Below are positions 51,714 to 61,856 of a stretch of 64,000 bases of DNA, piece by piece. The notes beneath the pieces were generated by a model. The model did not search any database and was not told the origin of the DNA. It saw only the letters and a program-made list of their open reading frames with translations. The translations under genes were made by a program, and so were the position numbers. The DNA is from Paenibacillus glucanolyticus NBRC 15330. Lineage in GTDB: Bacteria > Bacillota > Bacilli > Paenibacillales > Paenibacillaceae. Positions within the stretch are counted from its first letter, which is position 1, and each line of letters opens with the position of its first letter. The stretch spans positions 310,001 through 374,000 of the forward strand of contig NZ_BIMC01000002.1 in assembly GCF_004000885.1 (NCBI RefSeq). The letters run 5' to 3'.

Positions 51714-53780
51714 GTGATGGGTTTTAGACCTTACAAAAACGTACCGGATGAAGAGGAAACGAAGAGCAGATTCCATGGACGGATCAACATTTTCTTTTTC
51801 AGTGCCTTTTTAATCTTTTGTATCATTATCGTGCGCTTGGCCATCTTGCAGTTCGTTGAAGGCCCGGAGCTGGCTAGCCAGGAATCCGGGGGAGAGCAAA
51901 AGCACTTTCCGCTGCAGCCGATCCGGGGCAGCATCATCGACGCCTCTGGCGAGAAACTTGCCTACTCTACAGCTTCGAATTCCCTGTATATCACACTCAT
52001 GAAGGATTACAGCGAGAAGACGGACAAAGGGAAAGCCAATCAGCCGGAAGCAGAGGAGATGGCTAAGCGGATCGTTCAGGTCTTTAACAAGTATGGGGAT
52101 CCGAACATCGAACAGAAGACTGTAAAGAATGTGATGGATGACCTGGATCTGGAATATATCAAGCAGCATGGCTATGAACCCAGACTTATCAAGTCAGATT
52201 TGACCAAGGAAGAAATCGCTTATTTCATGGAGAACCGTGCGAAATTCCCCGGCATCCAGATTGTGGAGGAGAATGTAAGGCACTACGATCCGGATACGGT
52301 GGCGGTTCAGACGATCGGATATCTAAAGAAGTTCAAAGGTTCTAAAGACCTTAAGGATTATCAGGCTATTGATCAGAGCAATAAGGATCAGGATAATCCG
52401 GGATTAATTTATACGGAAGAAGAGTGGATCGGTTATGACGGATTAGAGCGGATGTACCAGGAGGAGCTGCGCGGCAAGAGCGGGTATCTCAGTATTCCGA
52501 TTAATCCGCAGAATATGGTGGATGGCGTACCGACGATGGTTGCCCCCGAAAAAGGCCTGAATATCCACACCACGATCCATAAGGACATTCAGGTCGCGAC
52601 TGAGCAGGCCATTATGGATCGGCTTCAATATCTTCATACCAACCCTGTGTCGGGCAAACTTCATAAGGATGCTGTCACCGGCTATGCCGTCGCCATGGAA
52701 ATTGATACTGGCCATGTGGTCGCGATGGCCACCATGCCGGATTACGACTCGAATGTGTGGGGAAGCGGAGGCAAAATTACGCAGGATGTCGTGGACTCGT
52801 CGGGTAATGGCACGATCACGATATACGGATCAGGCAGATCGGGACACGGGTTCGAATCCATGATCTTTCTCGGTTCCGTTATCAAGCCGTTGACGGTACT
52901 GATCGGGTTGAATGAAGGATTATTTGGCCCTAATGATACGTATCCTGATCAAGGGTACGCTTCGATAGGTCGGGAAGGAAGCGAAACGAAAATTCGTAAC
53001 TCCAGCGGCCATAGAATCGGACCCATTAAACCTCAGCAAGCGATTCAGCAATCATCGAATGCCTTCATGATCGATTGGGTTGGCAAAAGGTTAGTCAACA
53101 AGTATGGCGGCGAGAAGGGCGTTACGGTCTGGGATAAGTATATGGAGCAGTTTGGTCTTGGAGTAGTAACGGGGAGTGGTTTGCCTAAGGAGCATAAAGG
53201 ACTGAAAAATTATACGGATACAAAAGCAGCGGGAAGTAATCTGGCGGCGTTAGCCTACGCTTCCTTCGGTCAGCAGGGGAAATACACCCCTCTACAGCTT
53301 GCTCAATACACGGTGATGCTGGCGAATGAAGGCAAGCGAATCAAGCCGCAGCTGGTCAGCAAAATAACGGATCAGAATGGAAAAGTGGTCAAGGAATTCG
53401 GGCGCGAGATCCTTAATGAAGTTCATTTTCCCAAGCAATACTGGCAAATCATTAAACAGGGGATGAATACACAAGGTATCGCGGGTTTCGAAGATTTTAA
53501 ATATGATTTTGCCCGCAAAACAGGTACATCCGAGCAATCATATAAAGGTGTTAACCTTGATAACGGCGTCTTCATCGCCTTTGCTCCGCGCGATAACCCG
53601 AAGCTGGCGGTCGCCGTTGTTGTGCCGGAAGGCGGCTTCGGCTCGCAAAGCGCCGCGCCAATCGCACGGAAAATATTCGATGCTTATGACGAAGTATATG
53701 GCCTTGATGGAACGCCGCATCCGAAGAAGGCTGACGAGCAGGCAGAGGATGGCAGCCCGGACGAGTCAGGGGATAACTGA
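51714..53780 (+). CDS. Class B penicillin-binding protein (D,D-transpeptidase)
   Basis: 688 residues. One N-terminal membrane anchor (F-F-F-S-A-F-L-I-F-C-I-I-I-V, about 27-45), then the PBP dimerisation domain with R-G-S-I-I-D (about 71). The transpeptidase domain has S-V-I-K (nucleophile Ser about residue 387), S-S-N-A-F (about 447) and K-T-G-T-S (about 602), all three motifs intact. It belongs with the PbpA/PbpH-type elongation PBPs. The acidic tail is not conserved. Starts GTG 51714 or ATG 51717 are both in frame. It crosslinks peptidoglycan outside the membrane and is a beta-lactam target. Confidence 0.93.
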   Translation: MMGFRPYKNVPDEEETKSRFHGRINIFFFSAFLIFCIIIVRLAILQFVEGPELASQESGGEQKHFPLQPIRGSIIDASGEKLAYSTASNSLYITLMKDYSEKTDKGKANQPEAEEMAKRIVQVFNKYGDPNIEQKTVKNVMDDLDLEYIKQHGYEPRLIKSDLTKEEIAYFMENRAKFPGIQIVEENVRHYDPDTVAVQTIGYLKKFKGSKDLKDYQAIDQSNKDQDNPGLIYTEEEWIGYDGLERMYQEELRGKSGYLSIPINPQNMVDGVPTMVAPEKGLNIHTTIHKDIQVATEQAIMDRLQYLHTNPVSGKLHKDAVTGYAVAMEIDTGHVVAMATMPDYDSNVWGSGGKITQDVVDSSGNGTITIYGSGRSGHGFESMIFLGSVIKPLTVLIGLNEGLFGPNDTYPDQGYASIGREGSETKIRNSSGHRIGPIKPQQAIQQSSNAFMIDWVGKRLVNKYGGEKGVTVWDKYMEQFGLGVVTGSGLPKEHKGLKNYTDTKAAGSNLAALAYASFGQQGKYTPLQLAQYTVMLANEGKRIKPQLVSKITDQNGKVVKEFGREILNEVHFPKQYWQIIKQGMNTQGIAGFEDFKYDFARKTGTSEQSYKGVNLDNGVFIAFAPRDNPKLAVAVVVPEGGFGSQSAAPIARKIFDAYDEVYGLDGTPHPKKADEQAEDGSPDESGDN

Positions 53781-53829
53781 TTCAGGTTTTTTCTCCATAA
53801 TCAATTGCTTGTGCATAACGCATATAGTT

Positions 53830-53874
53830 AAAGGCAGGTTGAAGAGTGAGCCTTATCCTCTCCAACCTGCCTTT
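53830..53874. terminator. Bidirectional terminator between PBP and GH105 genes
   Basis: AAAGGCAGGTTGAAGAG (53830-53846) pairs with CTCTCCAACCTGCCTTT (53858-53874), 16 of 17 positions matching and an 11-base loop. It separates two convergent genes; the arms end in AAA and TTT on both sides. Confidence 0.88.
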
Positions 53875-53890
53875 GTTGTGCTCCCGATGA

Positions 53891-54922
53891 TCAATAAGGA
53901 TTCTTCCTGATCTTCAGCACTTCCGCCAGGAAGGTCAAGGCCAATCCCTGACCCCAGCCTTGAATGCGTTTATCCGGCACGCCTTTGTATCCCGCGGTGT
54001 CCTTCATAACGGCTGTTCCCGCGGACACGCCGCTGACGGTGCCGTCCTCTGTAATTTTAGACAAGATCCCGTCAATCGATTTCTGCGTGTATTTGTTGTA
54101 GATTCGTCCTTTGGTCAACAGGGCGGCCGCGATACCGGCAGAGCCTGACGTTTCCAGCGGAGATTCCGGATCGGTGGTGATGGTATGCCACAGGCCGGAT
54201 TCATGCTGAAGTCTCACCAGCGAGCTGAGCTGATCCCGCAGCGAGCCTTCGATGATCATGAAGGAGGGATGCGTGACAGAAACCAGCTCCAGGGCGCGTG
54301 CCATCGTAATCGCGGCCCAAGCGTTGCCCCTGCACCAGAAGACGCCTGACATATGATTGCCGGCGATGTTGTCCCAGCCGTGGTAATACAGATTCGTGAC
54401 AGGGTCCTGCAGACAATCCTCATGGCCGTGATACTGCCTCAAGCCATCCTCGAAGTAATCCTCACGGTCCAGCATTACGCCGATCCGAAGCAGGAAGTAT
54501 CCTGCCATAAACATCGTATCGACCCACGCCTGCTCCGGGAAGTTATACGTTTCGGAGTTAACGGTATGCTGAAAGATGCCGTTGCCGAAACGCAGCGCAT
54601 CATGCGTGAGATACTCGGCCATTTCCTTGGCCGTTTCGATATACCGCTCATCCTCATAAACCTCGTACAAGGTCAGGAGGGAGTGGCCGATGGAGACGCC
54701 GTTGACGGACAACTTCGGCAGCCCCTCCTCCATATTTTCGTCCACCCAAGCTTTTAATTGCTCCATATAGTTCTTCTTTCCGGTTGCAGCGTAGGCTTCA
54801 CATACTCCATAAAAAGCGACTCCGCCCGGCCAATCCCAGCTAAAATCCATGCGGAAGGTTCGGTCAACCACCTGGTCGATCACTTGTTCAATACGTTGTT
54901 CATCAAACACGAGTGTTGGCAT
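53891..54922 (-). CDS. GH105 unsaturated rhamnogalacturonyl hydrolase (YteR/YesR-like)
   Basis: 343 residues from ATG 54922, seven bases after AAAGGAGT; the upstream ATG 54940 overlaps that site. It is an (alpha/alpha)6 barrel. The W-D-W-P-G-G-V-A-F-Y-G start, Q-A-W-V-D-T-M-F-M-A (catalytic Asp region, about 133-142) and F-W-C-R-G-N-A-W-A (about 195) are family hallmarks. It hydrates the unsaturated galacturonate at the end of rhamnogalacturonan oligosaccharides, releasing rhamnose-containing units. No signal peptide, so it acts on imported sugars. Last gene of the ABC operon. Confidence 0.92.
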   Translation of the reverse strand: MPTLVFDEQRIEQVIDQVVDRTFRMDFSWDWPGGVAFYGVCEAYAATGKKNYMEQLKAWVDENMEEGLPKLSVNGVSIGHSLLTLYEVYEDERYIETAKEMAEYLTHDALRFGNGIFQHTVNSETYNFPEQAWVDTMFMAGYFLLRIGVMLDREDYFEDGLRQYHGHEDCLQDPVTNLYYHGWDNIAGNHMSGVFWCRGNAWAAITMARALELVSVTHPSFMIIEGSLRDQLSSLVRLQHESGLWHTITTDPESPLETSGSAGIAAALLTKGRIYNKYTQKSIDGILSKITEDGTVSGVSAGTAVMKDTAGYKGVPDKRIQGWGQGLALTFLAEVLKIRKNPY

Positions 54923-54998
54923 AACAGTTACTCCTTTCATAATGGGCCTCCTGATCAGAAGGGAAGGCTATAGTGTCATGGGTTTCAAAATAAGCCGA

Positions 54999-55832
54999 TT
55001 ACCCTTTCAATCCCGTCGTGCTGATCCCTTCCACAATGTATTTCTGGAAGATGAAGAAAACGATGACGACCGGCAGCAGCGATAGCGTAGCCATAGCGAA
55101 CATCCCGCCCCAGTTGTTAAGCGACTCTCCATCGAGGAACAGCTTCAAGGCAAGAGACACCGGATATTTCTCCGGGTTGTTCAAGTAGATGAGCGGATTG
55201 ATGAAATCATCCCATCTCCAGTAGAAGGAGAAGATCGAGCAAGTAATCAGAGCAGGCACGATCAGAGGCACGACTACCCTGAAGAATATCCCGTATTTGC
55301 TGCAGCCATCTATTTTAGCCGCTTCATCCAGCTCCTTCGGAATGGTGCGGATGAACTGCATGATGAGGAAGATGAAGAACGGAATGCCGAAGAATTGGGG
55401 TACAATCAACGGCTTGAAGGATGATAGCCAGCCGAACTTGGCAAACATCACGTACTGCGGGACGATCACCACATCATGCGGCAGCATCATCGTAATCATC
55501 ATGCAGGCAAACCAGAACTGCTGTCCGAAGAACCGGGTTCGAGCCAAACCGAAGGCAACAAGGGCGGAGGAAGCCACGGCCCCGATCGTGGAGATGATGA
55601 CAATGATGAACGAGTTTGTAAAGAAGGTAGCAAACGTGGTCCCTGCAAAGCCCTTCCAGCCTGTGGCATAGTTCGAGAATTCAAGCCGGCTTGGAATCAG
55701 GCTGTAGGCGGTCGTAAATATTTCATGATTGGGCTTAAGCGAGCTTGCCACCAGCCACAGAATCGGATAGGTCATGCCGAGGGCGAACAATCCGACCAGG
55801 GTGTGGTAGAGGATGCGTCTGGATTTGGTCAT
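54999..55832 (-). CDS. CUT1-family sugar ABC transporter permease (MalG type)
   Basis: 277 residues from ATG 55832, behind AAAGGAG (the TTG 55841 is too close). Six membrane spans; EAA motif [21 protein letters not shown] (about 181-201). It matches YesQ-type permeases. It starts five bases after the preceding permease, forming a heterodimeric channel with it. Confidence 0.93.
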   Translation of the reverse strand: MTKSRRILYHTLVGLFALGMTYPILWLVASSLKPNHEIFTTAYSLIPSRLEFSNYATGWKGFAGTTFATFFTNSFIIVIISTIGAVASSALVAFGLARTRFFGQQFWFACMMITMMLPHDVVIVPQYVMFAKFGWLSSFKPLIVPQFFGIPFFIFLIMQFIRTIPKELDEAAKIDGCSKYGIFFRVVVPLIVPALITCSIFSFYWRWDDFINPLIYLNNPEKYPVSLALKLFLDGESLNNWGGMFAMATLSLLPVVIVFFIFQKYIVEGISTTGLKG

Positions 55833-55837
55833 AACCG

Positions 55838-56737
55838 TCAATCTCCTTTCGACTCGTAGTGAACCCAGCGGGTAGATGATCTGAAGATGAGCAAGGTCAG
55901 GACACCGACGATAAGAAGCATGATCCAGGCAAGCGCTGATGCGTAACCCATTTCAAAATGCGAGAACGCCTTGCGGTATAAGTAAAGTGAATAGAGCAGC
56001 GTCTGATCCAGAGGTCCGCCTTCTCCGCGCGATATGATATAGGCGGGGGTGAATGTGAGGAACGCCGATATGGTCTGAAGTGTCAGGTTAAATAAAATGA
56101 TGGGGCTTAACATGGGCAGCGTAATCTTGAAAAAGCGATGGACCGCGTTGGCGCCGTCCACGCTGGCAGCTTCATAGTAATCCCTCGGAATGTTTTTGAG
56201 CCCGGCCAGAAATATAATCATCGAAGAACCGAACTGCCAGATCGATAAAGCGATCAGTGTCCAGAGTGCCGTACTGGGATTCCCAATCCAAGACGTGGTG
56301 GAATGAATCCCGAACAAGGACAGGGCAGAGTTCACGAGCCCCTTGTCACCGAAGATTTGCTGCCACATGATGGCTACAGCCACACTGCCGCCGATGAGCG
56401 ATGGCAGGTAGAAGGCAGAACGGTATAGTCCTACCGCCTTGGTAGCGGTATTCAGAATCATGGCAACGAAGAGGGCGAAGATGAGGCGAAGGGGGACACT
56501 TGCAAATACATAGGTGAAGGTGACCTGAAACGACTTGCCGATTTTGTCATCCTCCAGAAACAATCGTTCATAATTGGCCAGACCGAGCCACCTGGGCGCT
56601 TCCATCAGGTTGTAATTCGTAAACGAATAATACAGGGATGACAGGATGGGATATAACGTAAAGATGAGAAAGCCAAGAACGAACGGAGCAGAGAATACAT
56701 AACCCGTAATATGCTCGTTCTCACGGAGTCTCTTCAT
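55838..56737 (-). CDS. CUT1-family sugar ABC transporter permease (MalF type)
   Basis: 299 residues from ATG 56737, nine bases after AGGGG. Six spans, first at about 14-36. EAA motif [21 protein letters not shown] (about 186-206). It matches YesP-type permeases. No ATPase gene is in the locus; the transporter probably shares a general MsmX-like ATPase encoded elsewhere. Confidence 0.93.
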   Translation of the reverse strand: MKRLRENEHITGYVFSAPFVLGFLIFTLYPILSSLYYSFTNYNLMEAPRWLGLANYERLFLEDDKIGKSFQVTFTYVFASVPLRLIFALFVAMILNTATKAVGLYRSAFYLPSLIGGSVAVAIMWQQIFGDKGLVNSALSLFGIHSTTSWIGNPSTALWTLIALSIWQFGSSMIIFLAGLKNIPRDYYEAASVDGANAVHRFFKITLPMLSPIILFNLTLQTISAFLTFTPAYIISRGEGGPLDQTLLYSLYLYRKAFSHFEMGYASALAWIMLLIVGVLTLLIFRSSTRWVHYESKGD

Positions 56738-56794
56738 GATCTTCAACCCCTACAATTCAGATTTGATAACGCCCCGTGTTGGGGTCATTGATGT

Positions 56795-56843
56795 AAAAAA
56801 GGCATCTCTTGCGCACACAGGTAAGACGTGCGGGAGATGCCTT
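56795..56843 (-). terminator. Attenuating hairpin between binding-protein and permease genes
   Basis: On the minus strand AAGGCATCTC (56843-56834) pairs with GAGATGCCTT (56808-56799), followed by TTTT. The inner bases extend the stem (CCGCA/TGCG). It lies 18 bases after the binding-protein stop. Such a leaky terminator gives more receptor than permease. Confidence 0.8.
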
Positions 56844-56860
56844 GTCTAACCATGTTCTGG

Positions 56861-58201
56861 TTACTGCTGAGATCTGGCCAAAATGGCGTTGGCTTCCTTG
56901 CGGAACTCAGCCGCGGCATCTTCGATCGAGATTTTCTTGAACAGGATGCGTTCGCTGAGATCGCGCAGGAGCTTCTCAATCTCAACTGCTCCGATTGGAT
57001 TCGGAGGATCTCCTTGCGTGCTGTTGGCTTCCGCCCAAGTGACATAGTCAAAGATCTTGGCTTCGTTCTCTGACAGCAGCGGTTTGAGCGCTTCCTTCAC
57101 CTTGGCGGATACCGGCACCCCGCGTTCGCCCTTGATCAGCTTGTTGGCTTCGATATCATTGATGAAGAAACTGATGAATTTGGCGGCTTCTTCTTTATGC
57201 TTCGAGGTTTCGGTGACCGAGAAATACATGGAAGGTTTCAGGAAGAGACCGTCTTTCGTTCCGGGACCCGGCATGGGATTCAGCTCCAACGGACGATCAG
57301 TCACCAGATTGGCCACGGCGAGGAACTGGTTGGACCAGCCGGTACCCGATATGGAGTTGCCAAGAACGATTTCATCTTCTTCGGCTACGCCTTTCTTCTG
57401 GGCTTCCTTATCCAGAGACAGGATATATCCGTTGTCGTACCATTTCTGGTAGCGGGTGAAATAATCGATGAACGCCTGGTCATCGCCGTATCCGATCGTC
57501 TTGCCGTCGGCACTGTACATTTTCTGGCCGATGGTTCTTAGATAATAGGGGAAGAAGACGTCATGCCGGTAAGCAAAGCCCCCGATTTGCAGTCCTTTTT
57601 CCTTGGCTTGGGCCCCCATTTTGTCCATGTCGTCCCAAGTCCATTCCTTGGATGGAATGTCAATGCCATTCTTCTTCATTGTCTCGACGTCGAACGTTGT
57701 TTGGAGTGCATTCACGCCGAGATTCAAGGCAACCAGCTTGCCGTTGACCTCGCCTCCGCTCAGCGCATTCTCGCTGACGTCGGCCACATCCAGCTCGCCG
57801 CTCTCGGTGAACGGCTTCAGATCAGCCAGCTGATTCCGGCCTGCGTATTGATTCAGATAGGAGATGTCCATCTGAATAATGTCCGGGAGTCCGCCGGCCA
57901 CCGCTTGGGGAGCGAGCTTCTTCCAGTAATCATCGAACGGGGCGTACTCAGGCTCAATTGTGACGTGTGGATTCTGAGCTTCATACATCTCAATGACCTT
58001 CAGGGTGTAATCATGCCGGGATTGTCCGCCCCACCATGCAATGCGGAGTTTGACCGGATCCTTGCTATCGCTCGCAGCAGCTGGCGGTGTCTCGGTTCCG
58101 GTTTCATTGCTTGCCGGCGTCTCTGCAGCACCGCCGCCCGAACAGCCGATCAAACTTCCAATCAGGGAAAACATCAGAACTGCGGTTAATACTTTTTTCA
58201 T
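56861..58201 (-). CDS. CUT1-family sugar-binding lipoprotein
   Basis: 446 residues. Signal peptide M-K-K-V-L-T-A-V-L-M with lipobox S-L-I-G-C (Cys 20) and a Gly/Ala/Thr linker. R-I-A-W-W-G-G-Q-S-R-H-D (about 53) opens the sugar-binding fold, as in YesO-type receptors, and several Trp residues line the cleft. It should bind rhamnogalacturonan oligosaccharides, given the neighbours. A cre-like site lies 43 bases before the start. Confidence 0.93.
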   Translation of the reverse strand: MKKVLTAVLMFSLIGSLIGCSGGGAAETPASNETGTETPPAAASDSKDPVKLRIAWWGGQSRHDYTLKVIEMYEAQNPHVTIEPEYAPFDDYWKKLAPQAVAGGLPDIIQMDISYLNQYAGRNQLADLKPFTESGELDVADVSENALSGGEVNGKLVALNLGVNALQTTFDVETMKKNGIDIPSKEWTWDDMDKMGAQAKEKGLQIGGFAYRHDVFFPYYLRTIGQKMYSADGKTIGYGDDQAFIDYFTRYQKWYDNGYILSLDKEAQKKGVAEEDEIVLGNSISGTGWSNQFLAVANLVTDRPLELNPMPGPGTKDGLFLKPSMYFSVTETSKHKEEAAKFISFFINDIEANKLIKGERGVPVSAKVKEALKPLLSENEAKIFDYVTWAEANSTQGDPPNPIGAVEIEKLLRDLSERILFKKISIEDAAAEFRKEANAILARSQQ

Positions 58202-58243
58202 TCCATTTCCTCCCCTTTGTTAATAAACCATATCGACCCTAAA

Positions 58244-58257
58244 TGTTAGTGCTTACA
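58244..58257. promoter_or_regulatory. cre-like site before the sugar-binding gene
   Basis: On the minus strand TGTAAGCACTAACA matches the strict cre consensus TGWAARCGYTWNCA at 13 of 14 positions; only the central G is A. It lies 43 bases before the binding-protein start, in the only upstream gap of the ABC operon, so CcpA could repress it when preferred sugars are present. Confidence 0.65.
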
Positions 58258-58347
58258 TTCCCAATTATCTTGTGTTAGAGGGGAAAGAGTAAGGAAAAAA
58301 ACCGTGCAGTTTGTTTAAAAAGCAGAGATGTACGTACAAGTTAACCT

Positions 58348-59886
58348 CTATTTTTTCATAAATTCGGAGGGTGTACAGCCGATCTGCTTCTTGAATACCT
58401 GACTGAAATATTGAGGATTGTCACCGAAACCAAGCAGCTCCGCCATCTCGAATATTTTGATATCCGGGTCGCTCTGCATCATTTCGATTGCACGCTTCAT
58501 CCGTAATTTCATAACGTAGTTGGAGAATTTCTCGCCTGTCTCCTTCTTGAAGAGTTTGCCGAGATAGTCTGCGTTCATATACAGCATGTCATTGGCTACC
58601 AGATTGAGCGTAAGCTCCGAGTTCCCAAGCTGCTGTTCGATGATCTCAACGACCTTGCGAACGATGGCATTGTATTTGACTTTGTTCTGCTCGAAGTTCC
58701 GCTGCGTAATTTCCCTTACCGTGTCTTCGAGAAATGCTTGAATGGCATGCAAGGTGCTCATCTCGGCGATTTCCGGAATCCGCGCATATCGCTGCTGCAT
58801 CTGTTCAGGGTCGGTTAGACGGATGAGGGACACATATTGCTGGATCACGTAGGATTTGGTCAGTTCAATGCTGAGCTGCGCCCGCTTCAGCTCTTGAACG
58901 AATTCTGCCAGGGCAAGCTCCGCTTCTTTGCGGTGACCGGATCGGACAGGCATGCACAGTCGTTCCTCATCGAGAACAAAACCTCCCTCCAGGCTGCCAC
59001 TATGAAGGGTATCCTCTGTGGTGATCATCCCGCTTTCATCCAAGTAGAAGCGGTAGTTGAGGCACTGCAATGTATCCCGGTAGAGCTTCCGCGCCAGAGT
59101 AACAGGCCCGGGATCGCTAATGGCGATCGTTACATCCATCTTGTAATACTGTTTAAAGGTACAGCGGATATCCTGAAGCTGTTGATGGAGCTGTTCATCG
59201 TCTCGATTCTCGATAAGCACCAGAACCTGCTGCCCAATGGTAGTGCTCAGCAGGGTGGAGTCTAGGAGGTCTTCGGCAATATTCTTTACGGCGAATTGAT
59301 GCTCAAATTCCACGTTGCCCTCCAGCTGGAACAACAGCAGGCGCACGGGTTGATCGAAGCTGTATTGAAACAAGCTGCGGTATTCCTCCAGGTCATGACG
59401 TCCATAGGTTTTGTTGGTGACAAACTCCTTGAGAACCTGCTCTTTGACGTGAGGCAGCACCTTGCGGAGGCGGCCCTTCATCTCTTGAATGAATGACTCC
59501 TTATGCTGCAATGCCGTCAGTTCGCCAATGACCTCCTTCAGGGCTTCGCCGATTTTGATCTCGTCGGTAGGCTTCAGCAGGTAATGCTTCACGCCGTACT
59601 GCATGGCACGGTTGGCATACTCAAATTCGCCGAAGCCAGACAGCAGCACGAATTTGATATGGGGATGGGAGGCGTAGGTTTTGGCTACGAGCTCCAGCCC
59701 ATCCAGTCCGGGCATGCGAATATCGCAAACAACGATATCCGGTGCCTCTCTCATGATTTTTTCATATGCCTGGATCCCGTTCTGGGCAGTGCCTGCAAGT
59801 ATGGTCTGATATGCTGGCCAGTCTACCATCTGGGATATGCCGTCCAGAATAATTCGTTCATCGTCCACAAGCAGAACCTTATACAT
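58348..59886 (-). CDS. AraC-type two-component response regulator (YesN-like)
   Basis: 512 residues. The receiver domain has V-D-D-E-R (8-12) and the phospho-acceptor Asp in V-V-C-D-I-R-M-P-G (about 55), with Lys in L-L-K-P-T-D (about 105). A middle region of about 240 residues follows. The AraC double HTH is at the C-terminus (L-V-A-N-D-M-L-Y-M-N-A-D-Y-L-G-K-L-F to the end). It is 16 bases after the sensor kinase and just upstream of the ABC operon, so it is the likely activator of that operon. Confidence 0.93.
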   Translation of the reverse strand: MYKVLLVDDERIILDGISQMVDWPAYQTILAGTAQNGIQAYEKIMREAPDIVVCDIRMPGLDGLELVAKTYASHPHIKFVLLSGFGEFEYANRAMQYGVKHYLLKPTDEIKIGEALKEVIGELTALQHKESFIQEMKGRLRKVLPHVKEQVLKEFVTNKTYGRHDLEEYRSLFQYSFDQPVRLLLFQLEGNVEFEHQFAVKNIAEDLLDSTLLSTTIGQQVLVLIENRDDEQLHQQLQDIRCTFKQYYKMDVTIAISDPGPVTLARKLYRDTLQCLNYRFYLDESGMITTEDTLHSGSLEGGFVLDEERLCMPVRSGHRKEAELALAEFVQELKRAQLSIELTKSYVIQQYVSLIRLTDPEQMQQRYARIPEIAEMSTLHAIQAFLEDTVREITQRNFEQNKVKYNAIVRKVVEIIEQQLGNSELTLNLVANDMLYMNADYLGKLFKKETGEKFSNYVMKLRMKRAIEMMQSDPDIKIFEMAELLGFGDNPQYFSQVFKKQIGCTPSEFMKK

Positions 59887-59901
59887 CGAACAATCCCTCC
59901 G

Positions 59902-61635
59902 TTATTTAGGTAACGACAGAATCACCCGGGTTCCAAGCCCCGGCCCGCTGTCAATGGTTAAGCCATAATGTTCGCCAAAAGCAAGCTTGATTCGTTCATC
60001 GATGTTTAACAGTCCGATTCCGTTACCACTGGTTGTCAAATTGCCGCTTCGCAGTTGCATAAGCGTATCCGGCCCCATGCCCGGGCCATCATCCTCCACC
60101 ACAACGCAGAAAGCGGAGGGGGTCTCCTTGCAGAACAAGATGATTCGGCAAGGCTCAATTGAAGGCTCCAGTGCATAATGGATGGCATTCTCAAGCAGGG
60201 GCTGAAGGGTCAGCTTGGGAATGGGGCGCTGCCAGTCCTGCTCCTGTACATCCATTGTAAATTGGAGGCGGTCTTCAAACCGGAACCTCTGAATGAGGAT
60301 GTAATTCCGGACAATCTCCAGCTCCTCGCCCAGCGTCAGAATCGGTTCTTTCAGGCTGACCGAGTTGCGGAGAAGGAAAGCCAGGGCCTGCACCATATCG
60401 GAGATTTGAGACTGCTTGTTCATCTTCGCCAGCCAGTTCACGGATTCCAGGGTGTTATACAGAAAGTGGGGATTGATCTGGGCTTGCAGTGCTTTGAACT
60501 CGGTTTCTTTAATTAACAGCCGGTTCGAATAGTTCTCGGTAATGAGGGCATTGATTCTCTCGATCATGAGTCGGAATGTCCGGTGCAGCAGGCCCAGCTC
60601 ATTCATGGCTACAGGCGTCGCATCCTGGGGCAGAACATTGGCTTCTGCAAAGTTTCCTTTTTCCGCGAGTTTCATCCGGGTAATAAGACTTTCGATGGGA
60701 CGTGTCAGCCCTCGGCTGAACCGTATACCGAGCAGGATCGCAACAGCGAATATCATCGTGAACACGATAATGACGAGCTCTTTAATGAATATGATTTGCT
60801 TGAAGGCTTGGTTGAATGGCGTGACGTTCATATAAGTCCAGCCCGTATTGGCGGAGCGGTTATGTGCGATGAAATAGGTATGGCCGTCCATTTCACGCGT
60901 GAGGTATCCGTTTCCCGATGACAGGGAGGATTGAATAGCTGCCGGATCAAAGTGCGGTGTTTGCGGATAGATTAGATCCGTACCCGCAGTCATGATCAGA
61001 TCCCCTTCCCCGCCAGCGGACTTGCGAACGATTTTATCCATATTGATTCGGATAATGATGGTACCCAAGTAATGCAGGTCGAACAGCGTACCGGTATAGG
61101 AACGTATTTCCCGGGAAAGTAACAGGGCCGAGTCCTGTTCGTCAGGGTAGATCCAGCGTTCCTCGCCATCGGCATCCCCGGCAAGCTGAAGGATATGTTC
61201 TTTCTTAGTCGGATCAATTGGAACGATGCTGCCGACATCATGCTGTTTATCGTAGGAGTCAATCAAGTGGATGGAATAAAGCATGGGCTCGGAGCCGACA
61301 TAATTCAGAAGGCGGTCCACAAGATGCTGCCTCAGTATGAGCCGGTCATAATCGGAGTCGCTCCCCGAGATGGAGCGCAACAGGTTTTGGATCTGGGTAT
61401 CGGTTATGATGTTGAAGGAGAGCTGTTCGATCCGCTCGAGCTCTGACTCAATGGTAGATGAGGACAGGTGCAGAACCTGGGATGATTTGAGGTACAGCTG
61501 CTCGTCGTAGATGGAGAACGCATACTGCTGGACGATGACGGCGAAGGTAAATGCCATCGCAACGATCAGGCTGATAAGAAGTGAGAGTTTGTTTTTGATT
61601 TTCATATTTTTATAGATGGCACTCCATTTTTGCAC
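59902..61635 (-). CDS. Membrane sensor histidine kinase (YesM-like)
   Basis: 577 residues from GTG 61635, eight bases after AAGGAG; the open frame to 61743 upstream lacks family similarity. Membrane spans at about 14-38 and 272-293 enclose an extracellular sensor (dCache-like). A HAMP segment follows, then the His-kinase motif Q-I-N-P-H-F-L-Y-N-T-L-E (phospho-His about 396) and HATPase motifs E-D-D-G-P-G-M-G (about 518) and G-I-G-L-L-N-I-D-E-R. It belongs to the LytS/YesM type and should sense an extracellular pectin fragment. Confidence 0.92.
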   Translation of the reverse strand: MQKWSAIYKNMKIKNKLSLLISLIVAMAFTFAVIVQQYAFSIYDEQLYLKSSQVLHLSSSTIESELERIEQLSFNIITDTQIQNLLRSISGSDSDYDRLILRQHLVDRLLNYVGSEPMLYSIHLIDSYDKQHDVGSIVPIDPTKKEHILQLAGDADGEERWIYPDEQDSALLLSREIRSYTGTLFDLHYLGTIIIRINMDKIVRKSAGGEGDLIMTAGTDLIYPQTPHFDPAAIQSSLSSGNGYLTREMDGHTYFIAHNRSANTGWTYMNVTPFNQAFKQIIFIKELVIIVFTMIFAVAILLGIRFSRGLTRPIESLITRMKLAEKGNFAEANVLPQDATPVAMNELGLLHRTFRLMIERINALITENYSNRLLIKETEFKALQAQINPHFLYNTLESVNWLAKMNKQSQISDMVQALAFLLRNSVSLKEPILTLGEELEIVRNYILIQRFRFEDRLQFTMDVQEQDWQRPIPKLTLQPLLENAIHYALEPSIEPCRIILFCKETPSAFCVVVEDDGPGMGPDTLMQLRSGNLTTSGNGIGLLNIDERIKLAFGEHYGLTIDSGPGLGTRVILSLPK

Positions 61636-61691
61636 GGCAACGTCTCCTTGTGCTTGACCTTGAAATGTTGTGTACACATTATGTACCGGGT

Positions 61692-61705
61692 TGTAAACGC
61701 TGTCA
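61692..61705. promoter_or_regulatory. cre-like site between sensor kinase and CE12 genes
   Basis: TGTAAACGCTGTCA matches the relaxed cre consensus TGWNANCGNTNWCA at all 14 positions. It is in the 221-base divergent gap, 57 bases from the kinase start and 151 before the esterase, so CcpA could affect either or both. Confidence 0.7.
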
Positions 61706-61856
61706 ATATTGTTATTGGGCAGTAAACCAGTGCAAGGTTTCAAGATACAGTCGGTTATTTAAACAAGATGGACGGTTATTTGGATTTATTTCGGGAGGCG
61801 TGCGGTACATAATGGTTCAGAGGGTAACAGCAGCCTTGGGGAGGTGTAAAGGTACT

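Noticed and set aside
57563..58189. 208-codon plus-strand frame
   Set aside because: Antisense to the sugar-binding lipoprotein gene; GC-rich codon pattern opens this frame by chance.
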